DNA of 54,354 nucleotides from Patescibacteria group bacterium (GCA_028688375.1 JAQTYG010000006.1:1-54354); one strand, 5' to 3'; counted from the first letter of the stretch, positions 37,301-46,686 are shown. Numbers and translations are program-made. The notes: a model not told the origin generated them from the letters alone.

Positions 37301-37804
37301 GCCAAAAATTTCCTGATATTCCAAGGCGATTTTCTTTGCCTTCTCATAATTATTTTCTTTCAATAACGCCCGCCCGATTTCCCCGCCGAGGCAAGCGGAA
37401 GTCGCCACCAATCCTTCGTGATATTGTTTGAGCAACTCCTTATCCATTCGCGGTTTGTAATAAAATCCTTCCAGATGCGCCAGCGACGACAGCTTCATTA
37501 AATTTTTATAGCCGGTGTAATTCAACGCCAGCAAAATCAAATGATAATATTTATTATCCGGTCCGTTTTTTTCAAAACGCGATTCCGGCGCGATATACGC
37601 CTCCAGGCCGATAATCGGTTTGATTTCATTTTTCAGACATTGTTCATAAAACTCAATCGCCCCGTACATGTTGCCATGGTCGGTCAAAGCGAGGGCCTTA
37701 AAACCGCGCGCTTTCGCGGCCTTAACCAGCTCGTCAATCTTGGGCAGACCGTCGAGCAGCGAGTAGTGGGAATGGGTGTGCAAATGCACGAAATTTGAAG
37801 CCAT
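34310..37804 (-). CDS. dnaE: DNA polymerase III subunit alpha
   Basis: FVHLHTHSHYSLLDGL PHP domain; PDIDADFADDRRDE; C-terminal OB fold; 1164 aa. Confidence 0.97.
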   Translation of the reverse strand: MASNFVHLHTHSHYSLLDGLPKIDELVKAAKARGFKALALTDHGNMYGAIEFYEQCLKNEIKPIIGLEAYIAPESRFEKNGPDNKYYHLILLALNYTGYKNLMKLSSLAHLEGFYYKPRMDKELLKQYHEGLVATSACLGGEIGRALLKENNYEKAKKIALEYQEIFGVGNFYLEMADLPALEGQTETNGRLMEIAKETGIPLIVTRDIHYLNPEDEEAQDILTCIRDGVTIDQPDRHTSVGIDCSMAKGEEIAKRFKHIPEALENTVKIAERVDLKLDLNKWHFPPIELPAGKTADEYLREQVYERLPKLIEITPSVKERAEYELKTIATKGYSPYFIAVADYVGYAREHGIIETTRGSAAGSIVSFAMGIVSVNPLFFKLPFERFLNPFRPSPPDIDADFADDRRDEMIAYATQKYGADRVAQIITFGTMMARGAVRDVGRALGYSYSFCDQVAKLIPAGAQGFQVTIASAMEKEPDLKKMYQENEQVHRLLDLAQKIEGCARHTSIHAAGVVIAPTPLTDFTPVQRETGGDRIITQYEMHTVEAAGLLKMDFLGIRNLSILGHAVEIIEKTTGKKIDIHKLPWDDKKTYDMLARGDTVGVFQLSGSGMTRYLKELKPESIFDIMAMVALFRPGPMESIPEYIKRKNHPELVEYLDPRMKDYLDQSLGLIVYQDDVLLTSINLAGYNWEEADKFRKAMGKKIPEEMAKQKEKFFKGCREFGKLSEAKINVLWERIEPFAAYGFNKAHAASYAVVAYQTAYLKANYPIQYMTAILIAESGDIDKVPPVISECEKMGLKVLPPDVNESFRNFAMIQAEEGVSAHIRFGLNGIKNLGEHIADAIYRERKNNDKYKDLEDFLRRVQDRDLNKKSLESLVKCGAMDSFGYDRGVLLANTENLLSFSKNTQESATAKQNSLFAGTQIDMNQKVRINPAPNATSDEKMFWEKELLGLYVTAHPFTPYEKAMHGVATPLSDLEHQARGQWVIVGGVIDSAKKKITRKGGTMMFVKIQDLSGSLELLVFPKTYETTKDVWVEGRMVCVVGRTSEEEGDDKLFVEKAYVLTPENVSAIISQMSVGARMDSSAYLPKVARKAAAENGVEITLSAAEVKAKADALKAILTRHVGATPVYLLVGEKKIKTSYSVSPGEGLVEEIEGLLGESRVRV

Positions 37805-37881
37805 ATTGTGGGCTTATCTTACCGTAAATTATGGGCAAAAGCAAGAAACAAAAAAACCCCGCCGGAAAGCGGGGTTTTCTA

Positions 37882-38268
37882 TTATTTGCTTATCTTTCGC
37901 GTGGCGTTTTTCATCCCGGCAGCCGCCGCCTCCACCGCTTTATCCACCGCCTCTTTGGCCGAGCGGTTGAAACCCGTTTCCCGTTTTTCCATCCACGATT
38001 TCGCTTTCGCCTTAACCATATCTTTCACCACCGTACCCGCGCCGGAAAAAACCGTTTTCATCAGGCAGGAAATATCTTCCACTTTTTCCTGGATATAACC
38101 GATGGAATCGGCCAGCGCCTGCAAGCGCACCCGGAACTCTTCAATAATTTGATTAACGTTTTTCAAAATCTTCCCGGCGTAATAAAACATCCAGCAAAGA
38201 AACACCGTCGCCCACAAAATACAAAACGAAATCACGATGTAAAGAATGTCCTTAGAATTTTCGATCAT
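37882..38268 (-). CDS. Small membrane protein (DUF948-like)
   Basis: N-terminal TM then amphipathic helices; 128 aa. Confidence 0.5.
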   Translation of the reverse strand: MIENSKDILYIVISFCILWATVFLCWMFYYAGKILKNVNQIIEEFRVRLQALADSIGYIQEKVEDISCLMKTVFSGAGTVVKDMVKAKAKSWMEKRETGFNRSAKEAVDKAVEAAAAGMKNATRKISK

Positions 38269-38311
38269 AGTCCTCCTAGTTAAAAATTAGGTATCTATTA
38301 TAGCACAAAAA

Positions 38312-40780
38312 TTAGCTTCTGACTTCCGCCTCAAATTTCTTCTTCAAAACATCAGCCGCTTTCTTCACCACCACATCCACCTCCGCCGAATTCAGCGTTC
38401 GCTCCGGATCCGCCAAAGTCAACCGATAGGCCAGGCTTTTTTTGTTCTCCGCCACGCCTTGCCCGCTGTAAACGTCAAACAATTCCACATTTTTAATCAG
38501 ATTATCCACACCGGATAAAACCGTTTTAATTTGCGCGTGAGTAATATTTTTTCCCACCGTAAAAGCCAAATCACGCGTGACTAAAGGAAATTCCGGCAAC
38601 CTTTCGTAAGCAATGCCTCTCGCCTGGCCCGCCAATTCAACCAATAAATCGAAATTGATTTCCAACACCGCCACTCGAGAAGCTAAGCCAAATTTTTTCG
38701 CCGTAAAAGGACTGAGCTCATAAATCGCGCCGATCACGCCCCCCTCGCAAATTATTTCGCCCGATCGGGTCGGATGCGCCCAAGGCGCCGATACGGCCGG
38801 CTCTTTAATCTCAAAATTCAAATTTACCGACTCTAACACGTGTTTGACGACGCGCCGCACGGACGAGAAAGGATTGCTGACTTTTTTCCCGGCATAGACG
38901 GCGCAGATAAAAGTATCTTGCCTCGGCAAAAGTTCTCCGCCATTCGTGTCGGAACGAACACCGGGCAAATCCGGCCAAAATACTTTTCCGATTTCAAATA
39001 TTTTTATCGGATCAAAATATTCTATATTTTTTACGGTGTTCTCAAGCAAATTCGGCAATAATGAACGGCGCAAAAACGGCTTTTCCTTGGACAGCGGGTT
39101 GCCTAATTCCACGTACGCCGCTCGGTCGCCCAGCCAATCAATTTGTTGTTGGCTGACAAAAGAATAATTATACACCTCGTCAAACGCCATATCTTTCACC
39201 AGCGCCGCGCGGACATTATTCTCCAAAATCCGCAAGAAATTTTTTTCCGGCGCGATAATTTTGAATTCCGGCATGGCGGATTTTATTTTATCATAGCCCC
39301 AAATCCGGGCTACTTCTTCCACCAAATCCTCGGCAATGGCAACGTCCTTGGTCGCCCGCCAGCTGGGAATTATCACCGACAATTTATCGCCCTTATCTTT
39401 CACCGCGAAACCCAAAGATTCCAAAATCTTTTTAGTTGCTTTTTCCGGGATATCCTCGCCTAATTTCTTGGCAAAAATATTTTTTTCCACCACAATCGGA
39501 CCGGTGGCCAAAGAAAAACGGGCCGCGTCTTTTACTCCGCCGGTTACCGCCGCGCCGGGACAAAATTTTAAAGTTAATTCCACCGCCTTGTTCAAGGCCA
39601 ATTCACACCAATTCGGATCTAACCCTTTTTCAAACCGGGCGGATGAATCGGTGCGTAAACCGTGGCGCACGGAAGTTTTTCTGATGGACGAAGCGTTAAA
39701 ATTGGCTGATTCAAAAATAATCGTCTCGGTTTTTTCGTTGATCCCGCTCGATTCTCCACCCATAACGCCGGCCAACGCCAGCGGTTTCTCGCCGTCGGCA
39801 ATTACCAAATCTTCCGGCGTCAATTCAATTTTATTTCCATCGAGCAGGGTGAGAACCTCACCTTCTTCCGCCGGCCGTACAACTATCTTTACTCCTTGCT
39901 CCTTATTCCTGGCTAATTGCGCCGCATCAAACGCGTGCATCGGCTGGCCCAAATCCAACATCAAATAATTGGTAATGTCCACAATATTATTAATCGGGCG
40001 TAAACCGGCCGCGGACAATTCTTTTTTCAGCCACTCCGGCGACTCACCAATTTTTATTCCGCTAACCGCCACTGCCATATATCGCGGGCAAAGCTTGGCA
40101 TCTGGCACTTCCACCGCCAAAGAAAAATTCGTTTTCTTCGCCGCTTTAACGGCGTTAGTTTTGTATTCTTTTAACGACTTGCCAAATAACGCGGCCACTT
40201 CGCGCGCCATACCATAATGACCCCAGAGGTCCGGACGATGGCTCAGCGACTTGTTGTCAATTTCAAAAACCGTATCATTTAAACCCAATATTTCAGCCAG
40301 CGGTTTGCCGACTTGTTTTTCCGCCAGCGTGCCGGATAAATCAATAATTTCTTTTTCTTCTTTCGGCGGATAAATCGCTTCCAAGCCGATCTCGGAAGCG
40401 CTGCAAATCATGCCGAACGATTCTACCCCGCGAATAGCCGTCGGTTTTAATTCCATTAATTCATCCTGCCCGTGCCATTTCACTTTGGCGCCGACTTTGG
40501 CCAAAGCCACCAGCATCCCGGCGCGGACGTTGGACCCGCCGCAAACAATTTGTAATTTTTCATTTTTAACATCCACTTGGCACAATTTTAATTTATCGGC
40601 CTGCGGATGTTTTTCCGCCGATAAAACTTTTCCCACCACCACGTGGCCCAGTAACGCGCCCTGTAGCTCCACGCCTTCCACTTCCACCGTAGCCAATTTC
40701 AATTTTTCCGCCACCTCTTGGGCCGGAACGGAGTCGGGCAAATTTACGTATTTTTTTAACCACTCAAAAGATAATTTCAT
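38312..40780 (-). CDS. pheT: Phenylalanine-tRNA ligase subunit beta
   Basis: MKLSFEWLKKYVNLPD; tRNA-binding domain; GVMGGESSGI; C-terminal FDX-ACB; start refined to 40780. Confidence 0.96.
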   Translation of the reverse strand: MKLSFEWLKKYVNLPDSVPAQEVAEKLKLATVEVEGVELQGALLGHVVVGKVLSAEKHPQADKLKLCQVDVKNEKLQIVCGGSNVRAGMLVALAKVGAKVKWHGQDELMELKPTAIRGVESFGMICSASEIGLEAIYPPKEEKEIIDLSGTLAEKQVGKPLAEILGLNDTVFEIDNKSLSHRPDLWGHYGMAREVAALFGKSLKEYKTNAVKAAKKTNFSLAVEVPDAKLCPRYMAVAVSGIKIGESPEWLKKELSAAGLRPINNIVDITNYLMLDLGQPMHAFDAAQLARNKEQGVKIVVRPAEEGEVLTLLDGNKIELTPEDLVIADGEKPLALAGVMGGESSGINEKTETIIFESANFNASSIRKTSVRHGLRTDSSARFEKGLDPNWCELALNKAVELTLKFCPGAAVTGGVKDAARFSLATGPIVVEKNIFAKKLGEDIPEKATKKILESLGFAVKDKGDKLSVIIPSWRATKDVAIAEDLVEEVARIWGYDKIKSAMPEFKIIAPEKNFLRILENNVRAALVKDMAFDEVYNYSFVSQQQIDWLGDRAAYVELGNPLSKEKPFLRRSLLPNLLENTVKNIEYFDPIKIFEIGKVFWPDLPGVRSDTNGGELLPRQDTFICAVYAGKKVSNPFSSVRRVVKHVLESVNLNFEIKEPAVSAPWAHPTRSGEIICEGGVIGAIYELSPFTAKKFGLASRVAVLEINFDLLVELAGQARGIAYERLPEFPLVTRDLAFTVGKNITHAQIKTVLSGVDNLIKNVELFDVYSGQGVAENKKSLAYRLTLADPERTLNSAEVDVVVKKAADVLKKKFEAEVRS

Positions 40781-40781
40781 A

Positions 40782-41813
40782 CTAAAATTGTTTAACCAAT
40801 CGCAAATCACCGCTCTCAAGCAGGCGCACATCATCGATGCCGTATTTGAGCATCACTAAACGAGTTAAGCCAAAACCAAAGGCAAAGCCCTGATATTTTT
40901 CCGGATCAATTCCGCCCTCTTTCAGCACATTCGGGTGAATCATGCCGGCGCCAAAAATTTCCATCCAACCGGTTTGCTTGCAAACCCGGCAACCACTGCC
41001 ACCGCACAAAAAACACGTTACTTCGCCGTTCACGCCCGGTTCCACGAACGGATAAAATTTCGGGCGCAAACGTACTTTTGTTTCCGGACCGTAAAGATGT
41101 TTCGCCACCGCCTCCAGCACGCCTTTCATGTGCGCCATGGTAATTTTCTCATCAATTACCACGCCTTCCAGTTGATAAAAAGTGTGCTCGTGGCGCGCGT
41201 CGGTCGCTTCGTTGCGATAACATTTTCCCGGCATAATGACGCGCAGCGGCGCGCCGTATTTTTGCATGGAACGAATCTGCAACGGTGAAGTGTGCGTACG
41301 CATCACCCAATTCGGATGGTTTTTAATGTAAAAAGTGTCCTGCGAATCCCGCGCCGGATGATCGGCGGGAATATTCAAAGCGGTAAAATTAAAAAACTCG
41401 CTCTCCAGCTCCGGCCCGTCGGCAACGACAAAGCCCATGGAAGCGAAAAACTCCTCCAAATCTTTTTGGACGATACTAACCGGATGCCAATGACCGCGCT
41501 CCATTTTAGGCAAAGCCGGGGCGGTCAAATCAATTCTTTCTTTTTCCAAATCGCCGGCCCAGGACTTAGCGGCCAGCTCTTCTTGGCGCGCGCCAATCGC
41601 CGCCTCAATTTCTTTTTTGGCCTCGTTCATCAACTGGCCGGTTATTTTTTTCTCTTCGTCCGGCAAGTCCTTCAGCCCCTTCATTAGTTCGGTCAGTTCA
41701 CCGGCCTTGCGCCCGAGAATGTTATTTTCCACTTCTTCCAGCGCCGGCAGGCCTTCGGCCTGTTGAATATTTTTAAGCGCGGAAATTTTTAATTTATCCA
41801 ATTTGTTTTTCAT
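40782..41813 (-). CDS. pheS: Phenylalanine-tRNA ligase subunit alpha
   Basis: RTHTSPLQIRSM, GKCYRNEATDARHEHTFYQLEG, FGFGLTRLVMLKYGIDDVRLL. Confidence 0.96.
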   Translation of the reverse strand: MKNKLDKLKISALKNIQQAEGLPALEEVENNILGRKAGELTELMKGLKDLPDEEKKITGQLMNEAKKEIEAAIGARQEELAAKSWAGDLEKERIDLTAPALPKMERGHWHPVSIVQKDLEEFFASMGFVVADGPELESEFFNFTALNIPADHPARDSQDTFYIKNHPNWVMRTHTSPLQIRSMQKYGAPLRVIMPGKCYRNEATDARHEHTFYQLEGVVIDEKITMAHMKGVLEAVAKHLYGPETKVRLRPKFYPFVEPGVNGEVTCFLCGGSGCRVCKQTGWMEIFGAGMIHPNVLKEGGIDPEKYQGFAFGFGLTRLVMLKYGIDDVRLLESGDLRLVKQF

Positions 41814-41818
41814 AGTTT

Positions 41819-43114
41819 TTAAAAAATCTTATTCCAAAAATCCACGAATACGCCTTTAAACGCGCCGATGTCCCGCACCGTTACCACTACCACCAGGAGC
41901 ATCAGCAAAACAAAGCCGATGGCGTGAGCCGTTTGTTCGTATTTGGCAAAATTAATTTTTTTAAATTTATTCAGCGCCAAAAACAGCAACCGCCCGCCGT
42001 CCAAGGCCGGGATCGGCAAAATATTTATCACCGCCAAATTTAAAGATAAAATCGCGGTAAATTGCAACAAATAAATGAAGCCCATCTTGGCTACCTGGCC
42101 GGTCATCACGGCGATACCGATCGGACCGGACACCGCGTCCCCGGCGCCACGACCAACAAACAAACCGATAATCAAAAAGTAAAAGGCGACAAAAATTTCT
42201 TTGATATAGACAAAGGTATCAATAAACCCGCGCCAAATCGCTTTATACCAAATATACTTCACTGTGCCGATTTCCGCGATACCGACGCCGATACCGCCTT
42301 TACCCGAATCTTCATAAACAATCGGCTTAATTTTTTTGGTTAAAATCTCTTCCCCGCGCTTTATGGACACGGAAATTTCTTCGGTGCGGTGGTCATTAAC
42401 GTAATTTTGCATTTCGGTCAGACGCGGGTTGACCAAATCGCCAATTTTTACCACCACATCTTCGGCTTTGATGCCGGCTGCTTCCGCCGGTTTGCCCGGC
42501 AGGACTTGCATGATAGTCACTTGGCGATCTTTGATCGCGCTGACATCTTTCATATTATCCACCATCGTCGGCAGGCCGATCATATAGCCGATGGAGAACA
42601 AAACCGCGGCCAATAACACGTTCATGACTACGCCCGCCACGATTACAACAGCCTTCTTCCAAGTTTTTTGCACGGTAAAACTATCCGAGTCGGTGCTGGC
42701 TTTTTCTTCTCCCTTAATATTCACAAACCCGCCAACCGGAATCCAGTTCAAAGAATAAACAATGCCGTATTGTTTATCTTCCGGCGTTAATTCGCGATTG
42801 CCCCAGACAAAACGCCAGCGCCTAACCGACTTAATCACGTCAATCTCTTTTTTCTCGTCAATAATCGTTTCCGTGACAATATTTTCACCGAGGGCAGTTT
42901 GTTCGCGACCAATCTCCACGGAAATATTCTCCTGCTCGGCGATTTTGGCCAATTCTTTTTCATGGCGAACTTGGATGCCAAAAATTCTCGGCGGAAAACC
43001 AAAACCGAATTCATACACGCCGATCCCGCTCTTGCGCGCGGCGACAAAATGACCGATTTCATGCGACAGCACGAGTACGGCCAAAACGGCGATGAAAATC
43101 AAAATCGTGGTCAT
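41819..43114 (-). CDS. rseP: Site-2 protease family (M50/RseP-like) with PDZ domain
   Basis: LVLSHEIGHFVAARKSGI (HExxH); NILPIPALDGGRL. Confidence 0.92.
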   Translation of the reverse strand: MTTILIFIAVLAVLVLSHEIGHFVAARKSGIGVYEFGFGFPPRIFGIQVRHEKELAKIAEQENISVEIGREQTALGENIVTETIIDEKKEIDVIKSVRRWRFVWGNRELTPEDKQYGIVYSLNWIPVGGFVNIKGEEKASTDSDSFTVQKTWKKAVVIVAGVVMNVLLAAVLFSIGYMIGLPTMVDNMKDVSAIKDRQVTIMQVLPGKPAEAAGIKAEDVVVKIGDLVNPRLTEMQNYVNDHRTEEISVSIKRGEEILTKKIKPIVYEDSGKGGIGVGIAEIGTVKYIWYKAIWRGFIDTFVYIKEIFVAFYFLIIGLFVGRGAGDAVSGPIGIAVMTGQVAKMGFIYLLQFTAILSLNLAVINILPIPALDGGRLLFLALNKFKKINFAKYEQTAHAIGFVLLMLLVVVVTVRDIGAFKGVFVDFWNKIF

Positions 43115-43187
43115 ATTTCTTTACTTTTTTCGCCAATACGGTAAAATATAAAAGGCTAAAATTAATTAACCTTAATATACACGTTAT

Positions 43188-43754
43188 ATGGGTATAGTTT
43201 ACATTATTCTTATTGTCTTGGCAATAGTGGCCGTTTGGCTGATTGCCACGTTTAATGGCTTAATTCGGAGCAAAAATCAGGTGGATGAAGCCTTCAGCGA
43301 TATTGATGTTCAACTCAAGCGCCGTTATGATTTAATCCCGAATTTAGTGGAGACGGTCAAGGGTTATATGTCTCATGAGGCCGGTACTTTGGAAAAAGTT
43401 ACCGCCGCGCGCGCCGCGGCCATGAGCGTGCATGACGACAAAAACGCTACTTTGGCTCAACGCGAACAAGCGGAAAATATGCTGTCCAATACTTTGAAAT
43501 CTTTGTTCGCCGTAACGGAAAGCTATCCGGATTTGAAAGCCAGCCAAAATTTCTTGCAGCTGCAAGACGAATTATCCGACACGGAAAATAAAATCCAAGC
43601 GGCTCGCCGATTTTACAATAGCAACGTCCGTGACTTCAACACCAAGATTCAGGTCTTCCCGACTAACATGATCGCCGGCATGCTGAAATTCGCCAAGTAT
43701 GATTTCTTCCAGGCGAGCGAGGGTGAGAAACAAAATGTAAAAGTGCAATTCTAA
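43188..43754 (+). CDS. lemA: LemA family protein
   Basis: KNQVDEAFSDIDVQLKRRYDLIPNLVETVKGYMSHE. Confidence 0.95.
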   Translation: MGIVYIILIVLAIVAVWLIATFNGLIRSKNQVDEAFSDIDVQLKRRYDLIPNLVETVKGYMSHEAGTLEKVTAARAAAMSVHDDKNATLAQREQAENMLSNTLKSLFAVTESYPDLKASQNFLQLQDELSDTENKIQAARRFYNSNVRDFNTKIQVFPTNMIAGMLKFAKYDFFQASEGEKQNVKVQF

Positions 43755-43763
43755 CTTTCATCG

Positions 43764-44237
43764 ATGTCGAAACTCAGAAAATTTCAACGACGGGATACTG
43801 TGCCCGCCGCGCTATTAATAGCCGACACTTATACGCAATTCAATAGCGGAGAATATTTTAATAAAAAAGCCGTACAACAATATATCGATTATTATGACCC
43901 GGAAAAAAACTCCACGACTGATCTATTGGAAAAATTTAAAAAAACACAGATTTTTTTCGTTGCAATTGATAGAAATAAAATCATAGGTCTAATCAGGGGA
44001 AACCCCGGCAAAATTGTAAACCTGTTTGTTGACGGCAAATATCATCATAACGGAACAGGAAAAAAACTGATGGAACGGTTTCAGGCTGAGGCAAAAAAAA
44101 TAAATTCAAAAGAAATAAAAATTAAATCGTCACTTTATGCGGTACCTTTTTATAAAAAAATGGGCTTCAAAAAAACAACAGGCATGCGAAATTTTCATGG
44201 ATTAAAGATTTGGCCGATGAGGAAAAAGGTGGGCTAG
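43764..44237 (+). CDS. GNAT-family N-acetyltransferase
   Basis: VNLFVDGKYHHNGTGKKLMERFQAEAKK; YAVPFYKKMGFKKT. Confidence 0.85.
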   Translation: MSKLRKFQRRDTVPAALLIADTYTQFNSGEYFNKKAVQQYIDYYDPEKNSTTDLLEKFKKTQIFFVAIDRNKIIGLIRGNPGKIVNLFVDGKYHHNGTGKKLMERFQAEAKKINSKEIKIKSSLYAVPFYKKMGFKKTTGMRNFHGLKIWPMRKKVG

Positions 44238-44309
44238 CCCCTTCCCATCTGGGTATTTTTTGCATCCATTCCATGCGGTGGTTGACACCGAGTTTTGTTT
44301 GTGTTAACG

Positions 44310-44315
44310 TATAAT
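44310..44315 (+). promoter_or_regulatory. Consensus -10 box upstream of the peptide gene
   Basis: TATAAT; a TTGACA lies at 44282-44287 but the 22-nt spacer is atypical. Confidence 0.4.
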
Positions 44316-44368
44316 CGTTGATTCGAGCAAATTCGCTCTTTTCAAAACCAACAGGAAGGAGGTGGAAC

Positions 44369-44443
44369 ATGAAGACGGGACTTAAAAAGCGCGTCGCGGT
44401 GAAAGTACTCAAGTGTCGCTGCATGACTTGCGACGTCAACTGA
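44369..44443 (+). CDS. Candidate RiPP precursor peptide, 24 aa
   Basis: MKTGLKKRVAVKVLKCRCMTCDVN; RBS aaggaggtgg 5-6 nt upstream; directly precedes a radical SAM/SPASM gene; below the ORF-track length cutoff. Confidence 0.65.
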   Translation: MKTGLKKRVAVKVLKCRCMTCDVN

Positions 44444-44475
44444 CACCCCTTTCATGACCTGGCCCATCTCTGTGC

Positions 44476-44517
44476 AACGGCCGGAAACACACTTCGTGTT
44501 TTCGGCCTTTTTTAAGA
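44476..44517 (+). terminator. Terminator/attenuator between peptide and radical SAM gene
   Basis: ggccggaaacacacttcgtgttttcggccttttttaa. Confidence 0.75.
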
Positions 44518-44537
44518 ACGCCGAAAGAAAGAAGGAC

Positions 44538-45595
44538 ATGATGTTTGAAGTCGAAACCGAAGAAGCGATTTTCGACATGGAATTCTGCCATGTCCAGGTC
44601 AATATCACTTCACGATGCAACATGCGGTGCGAACACTGTCGCGGAGCTTACTCTGACTTTAAAGATGTCGACTTGGCGGTTGAAGACTTCCAAGCACTGG
44701 CAGAATTTAGTTGCCGCCACATGTCGGATGGCTGCGGTTTCCTCATCTCGGGCGGCGAGCCGTTGTTGCACCCGCGCTTCAATGACATAATCCGCGCGCT
44801 GAAGAAACATGTAAAAAAATCCGCTTTCCTGTCTCTGACGACTAACGGCCTTATTTTGAACACCAGACATTTGGAAATGCTTAAATCTCTAGAATTTCCA
44901 GAAGTCCGCGTCTCAATCAGTCTCGATAGCGTCGACTCAGTCAGACACAACGCGTTCCGCCACCATCCTCGTGCCTTCAAAAATGCTCTCAGAGCCATCA
45001 AATTGGCTAGCTCAACCGACGGCATTAAATGCCTAGTAAGGGCTTCTATTCAGAAAGACCAACTGGGAGAGGTCGAGAAATTGGCGGATTTAGCGGAAGC
45101 GCACGGTGCCAAGGTGCTGTCCATCGCGAGCATCATTCCCGTCGGAAATGCGCTTAAGCGATCTTGCCTTTACTTCGACCGGGATACGAAAAAAGAGCTT
45201 ATCGAAATGGTAGCGACGTTGCGGAAGCGCCATACTGGAATAATGATCGACGTGAATGACCCATTGGCTTATGTGGCCAATATGAAAACCGGGGAAGAGG
45301 GAGAATACGGCGGATGCATCGCCGGAATCGGCACTTTTAGCGTGGAACCGGACGGTTCAATGCTGCCATGCCCGGTTTTGCCCAATCAAGCGATCATGAA
45401 CATTATCGGAAAAACTCCGGATGAAATGACCCGCGAATTTTCTCAGAGTACCTTCGTCCGCGCGCTCGTCGGAAGAAAGCTTAAAGGAAAATGCGGTTCA
45501 TGCAAACTCCGCTTTACCTGCGGCGGTTGCCGCGCCCGGGCCCCGAATGGTACCGGAGTGACTACCTCGATGAAGATCCGGACTGCTGGCTCTAA
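44538..45595 (+). CDS. Radical SAM/SPASM peptide-modifying enzyme (probable -1 frameshift near 45538-45545)
   Basis: NITSRCNMRCEHC, SGGEPLLHPRF, SPASM CGSCKLRFTCGGCRARA; after the gggcccc run the alternate frame encodes EWYRSDYLDEDPDCWL*, ending at 45595 just before a terminator. Confidence 0.85.
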
Positions 45596-45604
45596 CGGAG
45601 ATAC

Positions 45605-45643
45605 AGGCGGTAAGCCCTCAGGGCTTACCGCCATTTTTTTCGC
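45605..45643 (+). terminator. Rho-independent terminator
   Basis: ggcggtaagccctcagggcttaccgccattttttt. Confidence 0.8.
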
Positions 45644-45731
45644 AAATTCAGAATTACAGTCACTGTAGTTGAATTATCCAAAAAAAATACATATAATAGA
45701 CAGGGTCTGAATACTATGATATTACATCCTT

Positions 45732-46637
45732 ATGTATAGCGAAATCACCTCCAATAAGCGCAAATCAATTTTCCTGGCGATGATTTTCATCGCCCTGATT
45801 ATTTTGCTTGGTTGGACTTTTGACCAAATTTACGGCGGGGGCAGAACATATAGCGGAATAATTTTTGCCGTTTTGTTTTCTTTGGGCATGACGGCTATCT
45901 CGTATTTTTCCGGTGACAAAATCGCCTTGTCAGTCTCCGGCGCTAAACCGATTGAGCATGACGCCAATAAATATGTTTTTCATCTGGTGGAAAATCTCTG
46001 CATCGCCGCCGGCACGCCGATGCCAAAAATATATTTGATTGAAGACCCGGCGATAAATGCCTTTGCCACCGGCCGCGACCCGAAAAATGCCTCCATCGCG
46101 GTCACCCGCGGGGCGATTGAAAAATTGACCAACGAGGAATTGGAAGGCGTCATCGCCCACGAACTGTCGCACATAAAAAATTATGACATCCGCTTTATGA
46201 TGCTGGTCGCGGTGATGGTCGGCGCGATTACCATTATGGCCGACTTTATGTTGCGCTCCGGCGGACTATTTCGCGGAGGAAAAAGTGATAACCGTGATGG
46301 CGGCTCGCAACTTTTTGCCATTTTAATGATTGTCGGTATTATTCTCGCTATTCTTTCGCCACTTATCGCCGAACTGATTAAGCTGGCCATTTCCCGCCGG
46401 CGCGAATATCTGGCCGACGCCTCAAGCGCGCTTTTGACGCGTTATCCCGAGGGGTTGGCCAACGCCCTGGAAAAAATTGCCAATGAAAATTTGCCGATGA
46501 AGAAAGCCTCAACCGCCACGGCGCATCTGTTTATCGCCAATCCATTCAAAGGCGGACGCAAAAAATTCGCCGCGCTGATGAGCACCCATCCGCCGGTGGA
46601 AGATAGAATACAAAAATTACGGACAATGGGAGTTTAA
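45732..46637 (+). CDS. htpX: M48 zinc metalloprotease HtpX
   Basis: GVIAHELSHIKNYD, EYLADASSALLTRYPEGL, STHPPVEDRIQKL. Confidence 0.94.
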   Translation: MYSEITSNKRKSIFLAMIFIALIILLGWTFDQIYGGGRTYSGIIFAVLFSLGMTAISYFSGDKIALSVSGAKPIEHDANKYVFHLVENLCIAAGTPMPKIYLIEDPAINAFATGRDPKNASIAVTRGAIEKLTNEELEGVIAHELSHIKNYDIRFMMLVAVMVGAITIMADFMLRSGGLFRGGKSDNRDGGSQLFAILMIVGIILAILSPLIAELIKLAISRRREYLADASSALLTRYPEGLANALEKIANENLPMKKASTATAHLFIANPFKGGRKKFAALMSTHPPVEDRIQKLRTMGV

Positions 46638-46686
46638 CTAAACAACAAAAAAGCGGGTCATCTAGACCTGCTTTTTAAATCCTTCA

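Noticed and set aside
34586-37798. Plus-strand ORFs across dnaE
   Set aside because: Antisense shadow ORFs of a well-supported essential gene.
44454-44537. Upstream start of the radical SAM ORF (MTWPISVQRPETH...)
   Set aside because: This part translates through the intergenic terminator hairpin; the ATG at 44538 with gaaggac upstream is more credible.
45596-45668. C-terminal extension of the radical SAM ORF as given in the ORF track
   Set aside because: Reads through a strong terminator and lacks SPASM-like sequence; attributed to a frameshift.
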